Assembly (NCBI GenBank): GCA_022702545.1
Contig: JAHRBC010000001.1
Location: 3,968,001 to 4,032,000 of the forward strand
Reading direction: 5' to 3'
Source of the DNA: Phycomyces nitens
Lineage: Eukaryota; Mucoromycota; Mucoromycetes; Mucorales; Phycomycetaceae
DNA length: 64,000 bases
Of the stretch, positions 1 through 8,318 are shown in pieces; position 1 is the first letter of the stretch; each line of letters starts with the position of its first letter. Both the position numbers and the translations under genes were made by a program. The notes beneath the pieces are model-generated. The model was given only the letters and a program-made list of their open reading frames with translations. It made no database searches and was not told the DNA's origin.

Positions 1-1
1 C

Positions 2-1198
2 TTCAAGTCCCGTCACTGGTGGCCAACCATGCGTACAGATATCAAGGAATGGCTGAGCACTTGTCCAGAATGCCAGCTGAACGCAAGAAAAGATGGTAAT
101 CACCATGATGAGATGCATCCCCTGAAGGTCCCTGGTGCATTCCAGTGTTGGCACCTCGATTTTGTTGGCCGACTCCCCACCACGCAAAAAGGCAATCGTT
201 GGTTGCTAGTCGCAGTAGACTACACAACGAATTGGCCAATTGCACGCGCTGTACCGGTGGCATCCGCTGAAGCTGTGGCCGACTTCATCCATGAAGAGAT
301 TGTGATGCGTTTTGGTTGTCCTGCCGAAATTTTGACCGACCGTGGTGCAAATTTCACCAGTAAGCTTGTTGCCTCTTACCTCGCCCGCCTAAAAGTGACC
401 CACCGCCTGACCTCTGCTTTTCATCCAAGAACCAATGGAAAATGCGAGCGTCTAAATGGTACCATTAAGCAAATGATCCGCAAGTACACTAATGGTGCCA
501 TCCATCGCTGGGACATGTTCATACCCGCTGCTATTTGGGCCTGCCGCATCCGCACTCATGCCACCACTGGGTTTAGCCCCTTTTTCCTGACTTATGGCCG
601 TAATCCTGTCCTGCCTGGTGACACCATGGAACCTTATATCGACAAAGCCGTTTCCGAAGACCCGCGTGATTTTGCCGAGGCTCGAGCTCAAGAACTGGAA
701 AAACTTGATGATGCTCGCCTTGCTGCAGAACTCCGGTTGTCTCTCGCCAGTGACAAGGACAAGGTGCGATGGGACGCAGCCATGAAAGCCATTTCTTTTG
801 AGCTAGGTGACCATGTTAAGCTCACTCACGAAGGTCGTTTTGGTTTGGAACCCAAGTTCAAGGGTCCATTCATCATAGTCAACAAGAACACGGAGTATGG
901 TACCTACAAGTTGGAAACTCTTAGTGGTGAGCCTCTCGCGTCCTGGGTTCATGTTGACCGCCTCTATCCCGTTCGCGGTGATGTCTCTGACACACCCTGG
1001 TATGACCCCACTGCTTCTCGTGCCGCTTGGCGTGCTGCTATGCGCCTCACCAATTCTGATGTCCCCAACGATGCTGTCGATCCTGTATCCCCATCTTCCG
1101 ATGATAGTGCTCGAGGACGATCACAAAGCCAGGAGGGGGGTAATGTCAGAGTTGACATAGCGAATAATAACCCAGATAATCAGGTACCCAATCGGTAA
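2..1198 (+). CDS. Ty3/gypsy pol polyprotein, integrase part (5' partial)
   Basis: The reading frame is open from base 2, before the first ATG at 29, so this is the tail of a longer pol. It starts with the CPEC half of the HHCC zinc finger. The integrase core follows, with the three acidic residues in HLDFVG (Asp), LTDRGANF (Asp) and GKCERLNGT (Glu). A GPFIIVNKNTEYGTYKL segment looks like the SH3-like C-terminal DNA-binding fold. The frame has no internal stops, so this copy was recently functional at least here. The last 18 codons run into the 3' LTR and end inside its 53-bp inverted repeat (stop at 1196-1198). Integrase joins the cDNA to the genome. The family call rests on motif order; the exact clade is not resolved. 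Confidence 0.9.
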   Translation, partial: FKSRHWWPTMRTDIKEWLSTCPECQLNARKDGNHHDEMHPLKVPGAFQCWHLDFVGRLPTTQKGNRWLLVAVDYTTNWPIARAVPVASAEAVADFIHEEIVMRFGCPAEILTDRGANFTSKLVASYLARLKVTHRLTSAFHPRTNGKCERLNGTIKQMIRKYTNGAIHRWDMFIPAAIWACRIRTHATTGFSPFFLTYGRNPVLPGDTMEPYIDKAVSEDPRDFAEARAQELEKLDDARLAAELRLSLASDKDKVRWDAAMKAISFELGDHVKLTHEGRFGLEPKFKGPFIIVNKNTEYGTYKLETLSGEPLASWVHVDRLYPVRGDVSDTPWYDPTASRAAWRAAMRLTNSDVPNDAVDPVSPSSDDSARGRSQSQEGGNVRVDIANNNPDNQVPNR

Positions 1199-1543
1199 TG
1201 CTTTTAACATATGTCCTCAATGTTATACCGATTGGTTCCCCTTTTTGTAAAACCAAGACATATTCTCATCGCCTCTCATAAAGAGATAACCAATGTGTCT
1301 TGAGTAAAGAGTAATTAGTTTAGATAGTTTCACTCATAAAATCTGTATAAATACTACAACGATTTGTAACAATAAAAAGCATTGAATTCTCTATATTCCT
1401 ATTTATCCTAAACGTCCTAGTTGGTGGTAATCTATTGCAAAACTTATCTAAGTCAAGCATTAGCAAGATACACCCAGTCGAGACTTGACAACCGATTGGG
1501 TACCTGATTATCTGGGTTATTATTCGCTATGTCAACTCTGACA
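1144..1543 (+). repeat. 3' LTR with 53-bp terminal inverted repeats
   Basis: A 400-bp LTR beginning TGTCAGAGTTG and ending CAACTCTGACA, directly after a purine tract. It has a TATA-like TATAAATA near 1349 and AATAAA near 1371, as expected for a promoter and poly(A) region. Its first 53 bases (1144-1196) are a perfect reverse complement of its last 53 (1491-1543), far longer than the 2-6 bp usual at LTR ends. The alternative is a 400-bp MITE with 53-bp TIRs that landed at the end of pol. I prefer the LTR because of the tract, TG...CA ends and promoter-like core. Confidence 0.7.
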
Positions 1544-1624
1544 AAGAAGTACTGCGGTTAATCATCTTCAGATTTTACGGATTCATCAAAATAATGTCCA
1601 ATAATATCTTCTACAAAAGAAACT
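1544..1624. other. Short spacer between LTR and tRNA
   Basis: Eighty-one bases between the gypsy LTR and the 3' end of the tRNA-Ile gene. No gene seen. Read on the minus strand it is the tRNA's downstream flank; no clear T-run Pol III terminator was recognised. Confidence 0.5.
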
Positions 1625-1698
1625 TGCCCACTACAGGGGTCGAACCTGTGGCCTTGGCGTTATTAGCACCACGCTCTAACCAACTGAGCTAAGCGGGC
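1625..1698 (-). tRNA. tRNA-Ile (anticodon AAT)
   Basis: On the minus strand the sequence folds as a complete cloverleaf: 7-bp acceptor GCCCGCT/AGTGGGC with one G-T pair, D-arm GCTC..GAGC, anticodon stem TGGTG/CGCCA with loop CTAATAA, 5-nt variable loop, and T-arm ACAGG-TTCGACC-CCTGT, plus discriminator A. Anticodon AAT (read as IAU) decodes isoleucine. The internal promoter is present as the A box around TTAGCTCAGTTGG and B box GGTTCGACCCC. There is no intron. Its 5' end, at 1698, is the insertion point of the LINE array, and insertion has left the gene intact. Confidence 0.96.
1684..1698 (-). repeat. 15-bp LINE target site, tRNA copy
   Basis: Plus-strand CTGAGCTAAGCGGGC is the first 15 nt of the tRNA-Ile gene and includes the start of the A box. 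The same 15 bases recur at 7186-7200, 11921-11935 and 12932-12946, each time right after a LINE 3' end. This is the pattern of a target site duplication. Confidence 0.85.
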
Positions 1699-1708
1699 CA
1701 GATGGAGA

Positions 1709-2719
1709 TGACACGGGTGTTGTAGTTTTTCCAGCTTCGCCCACTTTCGCAAGCAACGTCATCCTTTTCCAGACTGCCTTGCCAGAAAGAGTGACGTCGT
1801 GTCCAGTCAATATGGCAACGTCACTCATACCGCATCGCAAGTCACTTTTCATTCATATACCTCTTTACATTTCCATCTTTATCTCCCATAATCTGCATTT
1901 GAATTCTCATTCTTGTGTCTACTTTTTGTCATCTATCTCATTTTCTCTTTCCCCATGTTCCTGTCTGTGCGCATTTATCCTTATCTTCACTCTACATTTT
2001 TCTCACATATCTATATTTTCTTTATCATTATTGTCACCTATTTTTACATTATCATTTTTACTGCATATCTTGTTTTCTCATATTTTCATATCTCTGTCTT
2101 GTCTTATCATTTTACATTTTACACAATCTCTCATTATCCTTATCCATTATCTCATATTACTGTTCTATCTTTCATTCACACATCCATTTTCTACAATTCA
2201 TTATCAATCAATTCACAATTAGCTACAAAGTAATATTTTACGAAGTCTATATAAGAGACTAAAAATTCAATCAATAAACATCATCAGTTACCTCTCTCTT
2301 AATTTCCGTCCCTGAACTAGTGAATTGTCTTGTATAGAAATTCCTAGCCATACTTGTGCCAAGATTGATTTTTTCTTTTCATCCATTTCCCTTTTCGGTC
2401 AAATTTGTATCCCTCTCGTACTTTGCTGTCAACTTGTCTAATTGTCCTGAGTGAAATTATCAAGTTCCCTTCCTCTATTTTATCTCTTCCTTTTTGTACC
2501 GTTTGCTGTCAAGAATATATTCAACTGTCCCGAGCGAAGTTCTATATTTCTTTCCATATCTTACCTTTCTCTTCTCTTGTCCGTTTCTTGCTGTCTAACT
2601 TCGGTTTCTACCCCGTTGTTATCCTTATTTATTGCACCATCGTTATTGTCAACGAGTGGTATTTAATTTTCTATATTTTTCTGACTCGTTTTCACTCACA
2701 ACAAACTCAACACGCGTCA
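1709..2719 (+). repeat. 5' LTR of gag-pro element
   Basis: 1011 bp, TG...CA ends. It contains a TATA-like CTATATAAGAG near 2249 and AATAAA near 2273, which would give transcription start and poly(A) signal. It includes long pyrimidine-rich stretches that create meaningless open frames. Its left 600 bp are almost identical to the 3' LTR, but its right 400 bp differ at many positions and by small indels. Confidence 0.88.
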
Positions 2720-2855
2720 GTGGAGGTCGTGCCGAGGATTAATCAAATACAACGTGTTGAGCATCCTCTACCAATTTTTCTTTCTTATTATCTTTATTAT
2801 CTTTATTACCCCTTTTTTCTTTCGTTCTTTAAAAAAAAAAATCAATTTTCTTGCC
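2720..2855 (+). other. Leader between 5' LTR and gag
   Basis: Holds the putative primer-binding site (TGGAGGTCGTGCC at about 2721) and a pyrimidine-rich stretch ending in an A-run just before the gag ATG at 2856. No upstream ATG-initiated frame of note. A GTG-initiated extension of the gag frame exists but is not used here. Confidence 0.55.
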
Positions 2856-3686
2856 ATGAGTGATTCTACCAAGATATCCAAGTTTCTCTCCCCTCCCGAG
2901 ACGTTTTCCGGTACCGCCCAACCAGACCCGTTGACATGGTTGCAACATCTGAACCGTATCCGTAAGGCTATCGGAATGACCGATGAGGAAGCCCTGATTG
3001 TTGCCGCTTCGCACTTCAAGGGCAATGCCATTCGTTGGTGGAACATCTATGAGAAGCACACCACGAAGTGGGAGGACTTTGAATTTGCTTTCAAGAGGCA
3101 ATTCATCTCCCGTCATCTTGAAGATTTGTGGTGGGAAGAGCTTGAGACGATCAAGCAGTTGCCGTCGCAGTCGGTCGACGATCTGGCTCTCCGTCTTCGC
3201 GAGTTGTTCTCTTTTCTGGACGTCCATAGTGAAACCCAGAAGATTCGTATCTTTCTTCGTGCGGTTAACGACCGTATTGGGTACCTCCTTGAACAACAAG
3301 GTACCAAATCCGATTTTGACGGGGTGATTTCTGCTGCCCGCAAGTTGGAGATTGTCGAGGAAAAGTACCGTTCCGTACAACTAGGAGCAAGAGTTCCTTT
3401 GGACGAGTTGTCCTCTGTGTCTCGACGCACCTGGCCAACTGCTCCCCCATCAGACCAGTCGGTATATCCAGAGTCTTTCCACTCTACCCTCACCCAGTTG
3501 GCCCAAGGCATCGATGCCATCCGCGCTCGCCTGAACGAAGTCCCGGTCAATGTTGTTGCCCCAGTTGGGAACAGCGGTCCAAGAAGGCCACCTACATGTT
3601 TTGGTTGTGGCCAAGAGGGCTATCTGAGACCAGACTGTCCGGTCAAGCAAGGCGAACCGTCGGGAAAAGCCAACGGGCGGCAATAG
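2856..3686 (+). CDS. gag: Gag (capsid/nucleocapsid) of Ty3/gypsy-type element
   Basis: 276 codons from ATG at 2856 (MSDSTKISKF). A Retrotrans_gag-type core (about residues 15-150) contains the pattern TWLQHLNRI, HFKGNAIRWW and FKRQFISRH. Near the C-terminus is a zinc knuckle CFGCGQEGYLRPDC. The usual histidine is replaced by tyrosine, which fits a single C-to-T change and may weaken RNA packaging. Gag builds the virus-like particle in the cytoplasm. The stop is TAG at 3684-3686. The protease frame lies -1 relative to gag and overlaps its end. Confidence 0.9.
   Translation: MSDSTKISKFLSPPETFSGTAQPDPLTWLQHLNRIRKAIGMTDEEALIVAASHFKGNAIRWWNIYEKHTTKWEDFEFAFKRQFISRHLEDLWWEELETIKQLPSQSVDDLALRLRELFSFLDVHSETQKIRIFLRAVNDRIGYLLEQQGTKSDFDGVISAARKLEIVEEKYRSVQLGARVPLDELSSVSRRTWPTAPPSDQSVYPESFHSTLTQLAQGIDAIRARLNEVPVNVVAPVGNSGPRRPPTCFGCGQEGYLRPDCPVKQGEPSGKANGRQ
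3662..3668 (+). promoter_or_regulatory. Likely -1 ribosomal frameshift site GGGAAAA
   Basis: In the gag frame the bases read G GGA AAA, the X XXY YYZ layout of a -1 slippery heptamer, 18-24 nt before the gag stop. Slipping back one base enters the protease frame exactly (GKSQRA follows). A structure downstream was not evaluated. Confidence 0.65.
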
Positions 3687-5527
3687 AGAGGGATGTTGCC
3701 GCCCCCCAAACTCAAGTTAGTCCCTCTAACCAGGTCAACGTCGTTGAAGTTTTCGCTGCGGAGAAGCGAACCCCCATGAGAGCAGCACCAGCCAATCCAA
3801 TGGCCCGAAAGGCGAAGGAGGTGGATAGGCCTATCCAACAAGGTGCCCAGGGTGCGTTCTACCCAGTCCCCATGGAAGGAGTTGGTGGTTACCAGCAGCA
3901 GGTTGGTCCCCAAGGTGCTCCGTTTGTTATGTCGGGTGTCCAACCCCAGGGAAGTGTTCCCATCCAAGGTGCCTACCAAAGTGGTCTGTCAGGCGTGCAG
4001 TACCAGGGAGTTGCTCCCATGCAGACTGGGTACTCAGGTGGTCCTCCAGTGCCACAGGTCCAAGGTGGTTTCCCAGTTGCTGGTGGTGTGCAGGAGGCAC
4101 AAGGTGTAGATGGTGTTGTCCGCGGTGGCGGTCAAGATGTGCAAGGTGTGCACAAGGAATCTAGAAGGAAGAGAACTCCCCCTCGTCGTCTTCCCGTTGA
4201 GCTGAAAAAGAAGGACTTTTGGGAGCGTCTAAAAGCTCTAGACTCGGGCCTGTCGATGGCAGATTGGCTATCGTTGGATAGGCGTGCGAAAGATGATGTG
4301 AGGGACGGTTTGCGGTACATTTACGGTCGCAAGGACCCTCAGCACAGTTCTGCAATGGTGCACATGGTGAAGAACAAATCCGAATCTTGGGATTCAGAGT
4401 CCGAGTTTGAAAACTCTTCAAACGAAGACAATGGGTCTTGGGAGGAGGAGGAGTCGTTTGTTTCTGAGGCTGCGTCCGCTGGTTCCGGTTCCGAGGCCGG
4501 ATATGATTCCGATGATACCGAGTACAGTTACCGGTATAACTACCAGAAGTTCTCCCACAGTCAACCCCTCAAGGCGCCCATCATGATCAATGGCCAAGTA
4601 ATCGAAGCAATCTTTGATTCGGGGGCAAGCGTGTCGGTGATCAGCAAGTCGTTGGCCGAACAGCTGAGCCTCATGCCCAATGGTGACCAGTTGCCGATTT
4701 CCTCTCTCAATGGTATCCTGCACAGTCCATGCGAGATCACCATTGATGTTCCTGTACGAGTTGGTGGGAAGCTTCGTCCGGAAGCGATGTGCATCCAGGA
4801 TACCCATCCCAACCGTAAATTGTGTCTTCTGGGCATGACTTGGTGCCGCGCCTATGGTGTCCAGCTGAGGCTCCAAGATTCCGTCATCATTGTCCCTACC
4901 AAGCACGGTGCCGACTCCATTGAGGTCCAGGGCCGATCTGAGGCGATGAGCGAGTGGAAGAGTGGTGCACCAGGAGTGTTTTTTGTGGCGAGCAGGGAAG
5001 AAGATGTCCCAACTGAAGTCGTGCCAGTTGTGGATAAAGGTGCCCAGTTGTTGCCAGCCCATGACAAGGAGGTCATGTTTGTTCCCGGTTTGGAGGAGGA
5101 GCCTCCAGAGGCGATCCAGCCGTTGGTTCTGGTGAGCCAAGATGTCTGCGTGGAGAAGTCTGGTCCTGGTGTTTGTCCTGTTCTGGTCCACGAGATCCCT
5201 GTTGCCAATTGTGTTCCCGTTTGGCCATGTCCGTCTTCGTTGGCCAGGGAAGAAAAGGAGGTCTTGGACAAGAAGTCTGTCCGGTTGCTTGAGCTTGGGC
5301 TCGCAAGATCTTCTCGAGGTGCTTGTGCCTCACCCGTTGTTCCTGGTGCTCCCATGTCTGTGGACATCAGTGGTCCGTTTGGTTCTCTTGGTGGTGTTTC
5401 TGCTTCTCGGCCTTGGAGAAAGCCAGTGGTTCCTGGCAAGTGTCTTCCGGAGAAGAGTCCACCCAACGTACCTGTTTCGTCCCGAAATAGAGGACGTTTG
5501 GGCTTTCAGCCATGCCCCTTGGTCTGA
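3665..5527 (+). CDS. pro: Protease and truncated pol start, expressed by -1 frameshift
   Basis: The frame follows gag by -1 slippage; the ATG at 3596 in this frame only shadows the zinc knuckle. After a Gln/Gly/Pro-rich linker (about 3840-4140) and an acidic, serine-rich stretch (about 4380-4530), a retroviral-type aspartic protease appears with active site FDSGASVSVIS near 4615 and the later LLGMTW motif near 4829. It would cut gag. Near 5190-5340 the frame shows HEIPVAN, VWPCPSSLAREEKEVLDK and CASPVV, the linker that leads into gypsy reverse transcriptase. The RT palm never follows. Instead about 60 unrelated codons lead to the stop. This is an internal deletion of most of pol. Confidence 0.85.
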   Translation, partial: KSQRAAIERDVAAPQTQVSPSNQVNVVEVFAAEKRTPMRAAPANPMARKAKEVDRPIQQGAQGAFYPVPMEGVGGYQQQVGPQGAPFVMSGVQPQGSVPIQGAYQSGLSGVQYQGVAPMQTGYSGGPPVPQVQGGFPVAGGVQEAQGVDGVVRGGGQDVQGVHKESRRKRTPPRRLPVELKKKDFWERLKALDSGLSMADWLSLDRRAKDDVRDGLRYIYGRKDPQHSSAMVHMVKNKSESWDSESEFENSSNEDNGSWEEEESFVSEAASAGSGSEAGYDSDDTEYSYRYNYQKFSHSQPLKAPIMINGQVIEAIFDSGASVSVISKSLAEQLSLMPNGDQLPISSLNGILHSPCEITIDVPVRVGGKLRPEAMCIQDTHPNRKLCLLGMTWCRAYGVQLRLQDSVIIVPTKHGADSIEVQGRSEAMSEWKSGAPGVFFVASREEDVPTEVVPVVDKGAQLLPAHDKEVMFVPGLEEEPPEAIQPLVLVSQDVCVEKSGPGVCPVLVHEIPVANCVPVWPCPSSLAREEKEVLDKKSVRLLELGLARSSRGACASPVVPGAPMSVDISGPFGSLGGVSASRPWRKPVVPGKCLPEKSPPNVPVSSRNRGRLGFQPCPLV

Positions 5528-5850
5528 TTCCCACGCCCGTAATCTTCCTGAGGAGTTAGGCTACTTGTTCTTGGCGCCGCTTCCTCAGCGACCTTTTTTT
5601 TTTTCTTTACCGATGATTTATCATTTTCCTGAATATATGAAGACCACTGCAAGTATCTCGCCTTGGTTTTCAGCCCGAATATCACTTTTCCTTTTTCTTC
5701 TTTCTTCTCTGTCCTGTCACACAAACCCAAGCATTCTGTCACCGCAATCAAATCCAAAGCCAGCCCCATTTCTTCTCTCGCCTGGATGGATCCTCTTCTT
5801 TTCTGTTGCCCTTGCTTTCTCTTTCGTGGCCTTGCTTAGTGGGGGGACCC
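5528..5850 (+). other. Non-coding 3' region and polypurine tract
   Basis: No gene. The region is pyrimidine-rich and ends in AGTGGGGGGACCC (about 5838-5850), a polypurine tract that would prime plus-strand DNA at the 3' LTR. Confidence 0.7.
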
Positions 5851-6861
5851 TGACACGGGTGTTGTAGTTTTTCCAGCTTCGCCCACTTTCGCAAGCAACG
5901 TCATCCTTTTCCAGACTGCCTTGCCAGAAAGAGTGACGTCGTGTCCAGTCAATATGGCAACGTCACTCATACCGCATCGCAAGTCACTTTTCATTCATAT
6001 ACCTCTTTACATTTCCATCTTTATCTCCCATAATCTGCATTTGAATTCTCATTCTTGTGTCCACTTTTTGTCATCTATCTCATTTTCTCTTTCCCCATGT
6101 TCCTGTCTGTGCGCATTTATCCTTATCTTCACTCTACATTTTTCTCACATATCTATATTTTCTTTATCATTATTGTCACCCATTTTTACATTATCATTTT
6201 TACTGCATATCTTGTTTTCTCATATTTTCATATCTCTGTCTTGTCTTATCATTTTACATTTTACACAATCTCTCATTATCCTTATCCATTATCTCATATT
6301 ACTGTTCTATCTTTCATTCACACATCCATTTTCTACAATTCATTATCAATCAATTCACAATTAGCTACAAAGTAATATTTTACGAAGTCTATATAAGAGA
6401 CTAAAAATTCAATCAATAAACATCATCAGTTATCTCTCTCTTATTTTCCGTCCCTGAATTAGTGAATTGTCTTGTATAGAAATTCCTAAACATACTTCGT
6501 GCCAAGATTGATTTTTCTTTTCATCCTTTTCCCTTTTTCCTGATTTTGTAACTTCCCAGTACCTTGTTGTCAACTTGATTAATTGTCCTGAGCGAAATTA
6601 TCTAGTTCTCTCTCTCTCTTTGTATCCCTATCTTTGTATCCGTTGCTGCCAAGAATATATTTAACTGTCCCGAGCGAAGTTCATATATCTCTTTCTATTC
6701 TCTCACCTTCTTCCTTTCTTGTCCTCTTGCTGTCTTTGAATCGCGGTTTTACCCCCGTTATATTCATTCTTTATCGCACCCTCGTTATTGTCAACGAAGT
6801 GGTATTCAAATTAATATATTTTCTGACTCGTTATCACACACAACAAACTCAACACGCGTCA
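5851..6861 (+). repeat. 3' LTR of gag-pro element
   Basis: 1011 bp with the same ends and TATA/AATAAA positions as the 5' LTR. It is followed by the GAGA target duplication and then by LINE A sequence. It is nearly identical to the 5' LTR in its first 600 bp and clearly divergent in the last 400 bp. Confidence 0.88.
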
Positions 6862-7185
6862 GAGACTATGCCCATGAGACTGATCATGGCCTTTCTTGGC
6901 ATTAGTTTAGCTAGATTTCTTTTCTTTCTTTCCACTCTTTCTGAAATGTTTCTTGTTCTGTAAATCTGTCTCCTCCCTTTCACTGTTACACCTTTTTACA
7001 CAGCTGCAAAGTGGAGAGCAGGTTCAGGCTTTTAGCTTAGTATGATTTGTTTCCCTTCTCCCCCTCTACTTTTTTTGTCTTTGTGATTTCCTTAGACTTT
7101 TTTGTTCCTCTCTTTTGCACCTGGGATGCTATATGATCTATAGATTGCCAGCATTATATCCCTATAATAAAAAATAATCTTTAAT

Positions 7186-7200
7186 CTGAGCTAAGCGGGC
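7186..7200. repeat. 15-bp tRNA-derived target duplication (A/B junction)
   Basis: CTGAGCTAAGCGGGC, identical to the first 15 nt of tRNA-Ile in reverse. It separates the A-rich 3' end of LINE A from the first base of LINE B. Confidence 0.85.
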
Positions 7201-7430
7201 ACTGCTCTTTCACTTTAACATTTATTTTAACCGGTTGGCAATTTTTATTATTGCCGCATCCATTCAAAATCGATATCCATCCATCCAACAAACACTCTAA
7301 AACGACGCATCCATTGACGAAATCGTTGCATCCATCGTCCATCAACCCCCAGCTGCATTCATCCATCCCCCAGGTACCTCAGAAAATTTTTTCCGGGCTC
7401 TCCAACATTTTTTCGTTTTCACAATCTCCG

Positions 7431-8318
7431 ATGTCCACATCGTTGCCACAATCTGCAATGCAGGGATTACCTGACGAACTTGCTGCATTCCTGAGCAACA
7501 TGCATGCTCAATTCACCGAACTCCAGTGCAGAACTGCCCAGCTGGAGACCCTTGCTGCCGCCAATTCCCGATTGACCTCGGAATTAGACCAAGCCAAGAA
7601 GATGATTGCCGATCTCAAAGCTGAGAATGCAATGTTGGCCGGAAAAATTTTTCCTGCTATTTCGAACCCTGCCGGCACGCCTCAGCCCCCTTTACAAAAT
7701 AAAGAACCAGGCACTGCAGCTTCAACTTGGGCTCAAACAGTGAGTTCTAACCGCCCTGCTAAGCAAAGACTTGCTCCTTCTGCCCGCCGAGTTGCCACTT
7801 CTACTCGTATGTTTGTCCTTCCTTCTGGTCCTACAGGATATAAGTATGTATATATTCCTCGCTCTCGCCACCTTACACACCGTGAAGTTCGGCAATCTCT
7901 CAAAACCCTTAGTGTTGAATCCTCTCGCCTTTTGGATATTACTTTTCCTGCTCGTGGTGTTGTTGGCATCCTTGTGCATCTCCAGTATCTCTCTGAGTTC
8001 CAAGCCCAGTTGTCCTCTGCATCTATCAAGTGGTTAGATGACTTTGATCCCCTGGATCCAAGTCATATTGCTGATCCCAAATATGCCAGGCTGTCAATCC
8101 ATGAACTTGCCCAAACTGCTGCTCAACTTCACAATAACCGCTGTCTCCATGCTCTCAAGTATCTACGCCCCCATATTGCTATCCCTGTTGCCCACTTTTT
8201 CTGTAATGAAGGGTGGATTGCTCCTGAAGATGTCCCCACTCGTGCTGCTCCTGGTTCTGGCTTGCTGGACAACTCTCTTAAAAGATCTCGCAGTGGTTCT
8301 GTTGGCATGTCTGAATGA
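7431..8318 (+). CDS. LINE ORF1 protein (coiled coil, RNA-binding role)
   Basis: The ATG at 7431 (MSTSLPQ) is the only ATG upstream of the conserved region and matches the start in LINE C at 13171. The open frame upstream lacks ATG. The predicted 295 aa include a heptad-like coiled coil (about residues 15-70, with LQCRTAQLETL and LTSELDQAKKM). After a Pro/Ser linker comes a conserved globular part (YVYIPRSRHLTHREV, FPARGVVGILVHLQYLSEF, YLRPHIAIPVAHFF). No CCHC knuckle is seen. Its role is presumably to chaperone element RNA. The globular part resembles no family I can name. The end TGA overlaps the ORF2 ATG. Confidence 0.82.
   Translation: MSTSLPQSAMQGLPDELAAFLSNMHAQFTELQCRTAQLETLAAANSRLTSELDQAKKMIADLKAENAMLAGKIFPAISNPAGTPQPPLQNKEPGTAASTWAQTVSSNRPAKQRLAPSARRVATSTRMFVLPSGPTGYKYVYIPRSRHLTHREVRQSLKTLSVESSRLLDITFPARGVVGILVHLQYLSEFQAQLSSASIKWLDDFDPLDPSHIADPKYARLSIHELAQTAAQLHNNRCLHALKYLRPHIAIPVAHFFCNEGWIAPEDVPTRAAPGSGLLDNSLKRSRSGSVGMSE
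8315..8318 (+). promoter_or_regulatory. ATGA stop-start overlap between LINE ORFs
   Basis: The ORF1 stop TGA (8316-8318) overlaps the ORF2 start ATG (8315-8317). The same ATGA is kept in LINE C at 14051-14054. This suggests termination-reinitiation coupling, as known for some other LINEs. Confidence 0.7.

Larger units (their letters stand above)
1..1543 (+). mobile_element. Ty3/gypsy LTR retrotransposon, 3' part
   Basis: The window opens inside the integrase of a Ty3/gypsy element. The order is zinc-binding end of integrase, DDE core, C-terminal chromatin/DNA-binding part, a purine tract (about 1129-1140, AGGAGGGGGG) and then the 3' LTR (1144-1543). The rest of the element, including gag, RT and 5' LTR, lies left of the window, so its own target duplication cannot be checked. 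Confidence 0.85.
1709..6861 (+). mobile_element. Gag-pro LTR retrotransposon lacking RT and integrase
   Basis: A complete 5153-bp element with two 1011-bp LTRs (TGACACGGGTG...ACACGCGTCA), gag, protease, a purine tract AGTGGGGGGACCC just before the 3' LTR, and a 4-bp target duplication GAGA (1705-1708 and 6862-6865). The pol frame stops being recognisable just after the linker that precedes the RT core, so RT, RNase H and integrase are missing. It must have moved with enzymes supplied by a full-length relative. The sequence after the 5' LTR, TGGAGGTCGTGCC, begins TGG like a tRNA primer site, but I could not name the primer tRNA. Confidence 0.88.
1699..7185 (+). mobile_element. LINE copy A, 5'-truncated, split by an LTR element
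   Basis: About 330 bp of LINE 3' end: 1699-1708 plus 6866-7185, interrupted by the gag-pro retrotransposon. With that element removed, the sequence CAGATGGAGACTATGCCC matches the end of ORF2 of LINE copy B near 11584, and the rest matches the 3' UTR of B through the A-rich end AATAATCTTTAAT. It begins at the first base upstream of the tRNA-Ile gene and is followed by the 15-bp duplication. It is a short, typical 5'-truncated product of target-primed reverse transcription. Confidence 0.85.

Noticed and set aside
1779..2262. Overlapping open frames in the left LTR (and the same at 5921-6404)
   Set aside because: They are low-complexity products of pyrimidine-rich LTR sequence, identical in both LTRs, with no domain.
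3596..3667. ATG at 3596 as the start of the protease protein
   Set aside because: The stretch is the gag zinc knuckle read in another frame; the heptamer at 3662 explains expression better.
7251..7430. Longer LINE ORF1 starting at 7251
   Set aside because: The extension begins at TTG, has no ATG, and is not conserved in copy C; ATG 7431 is shared.
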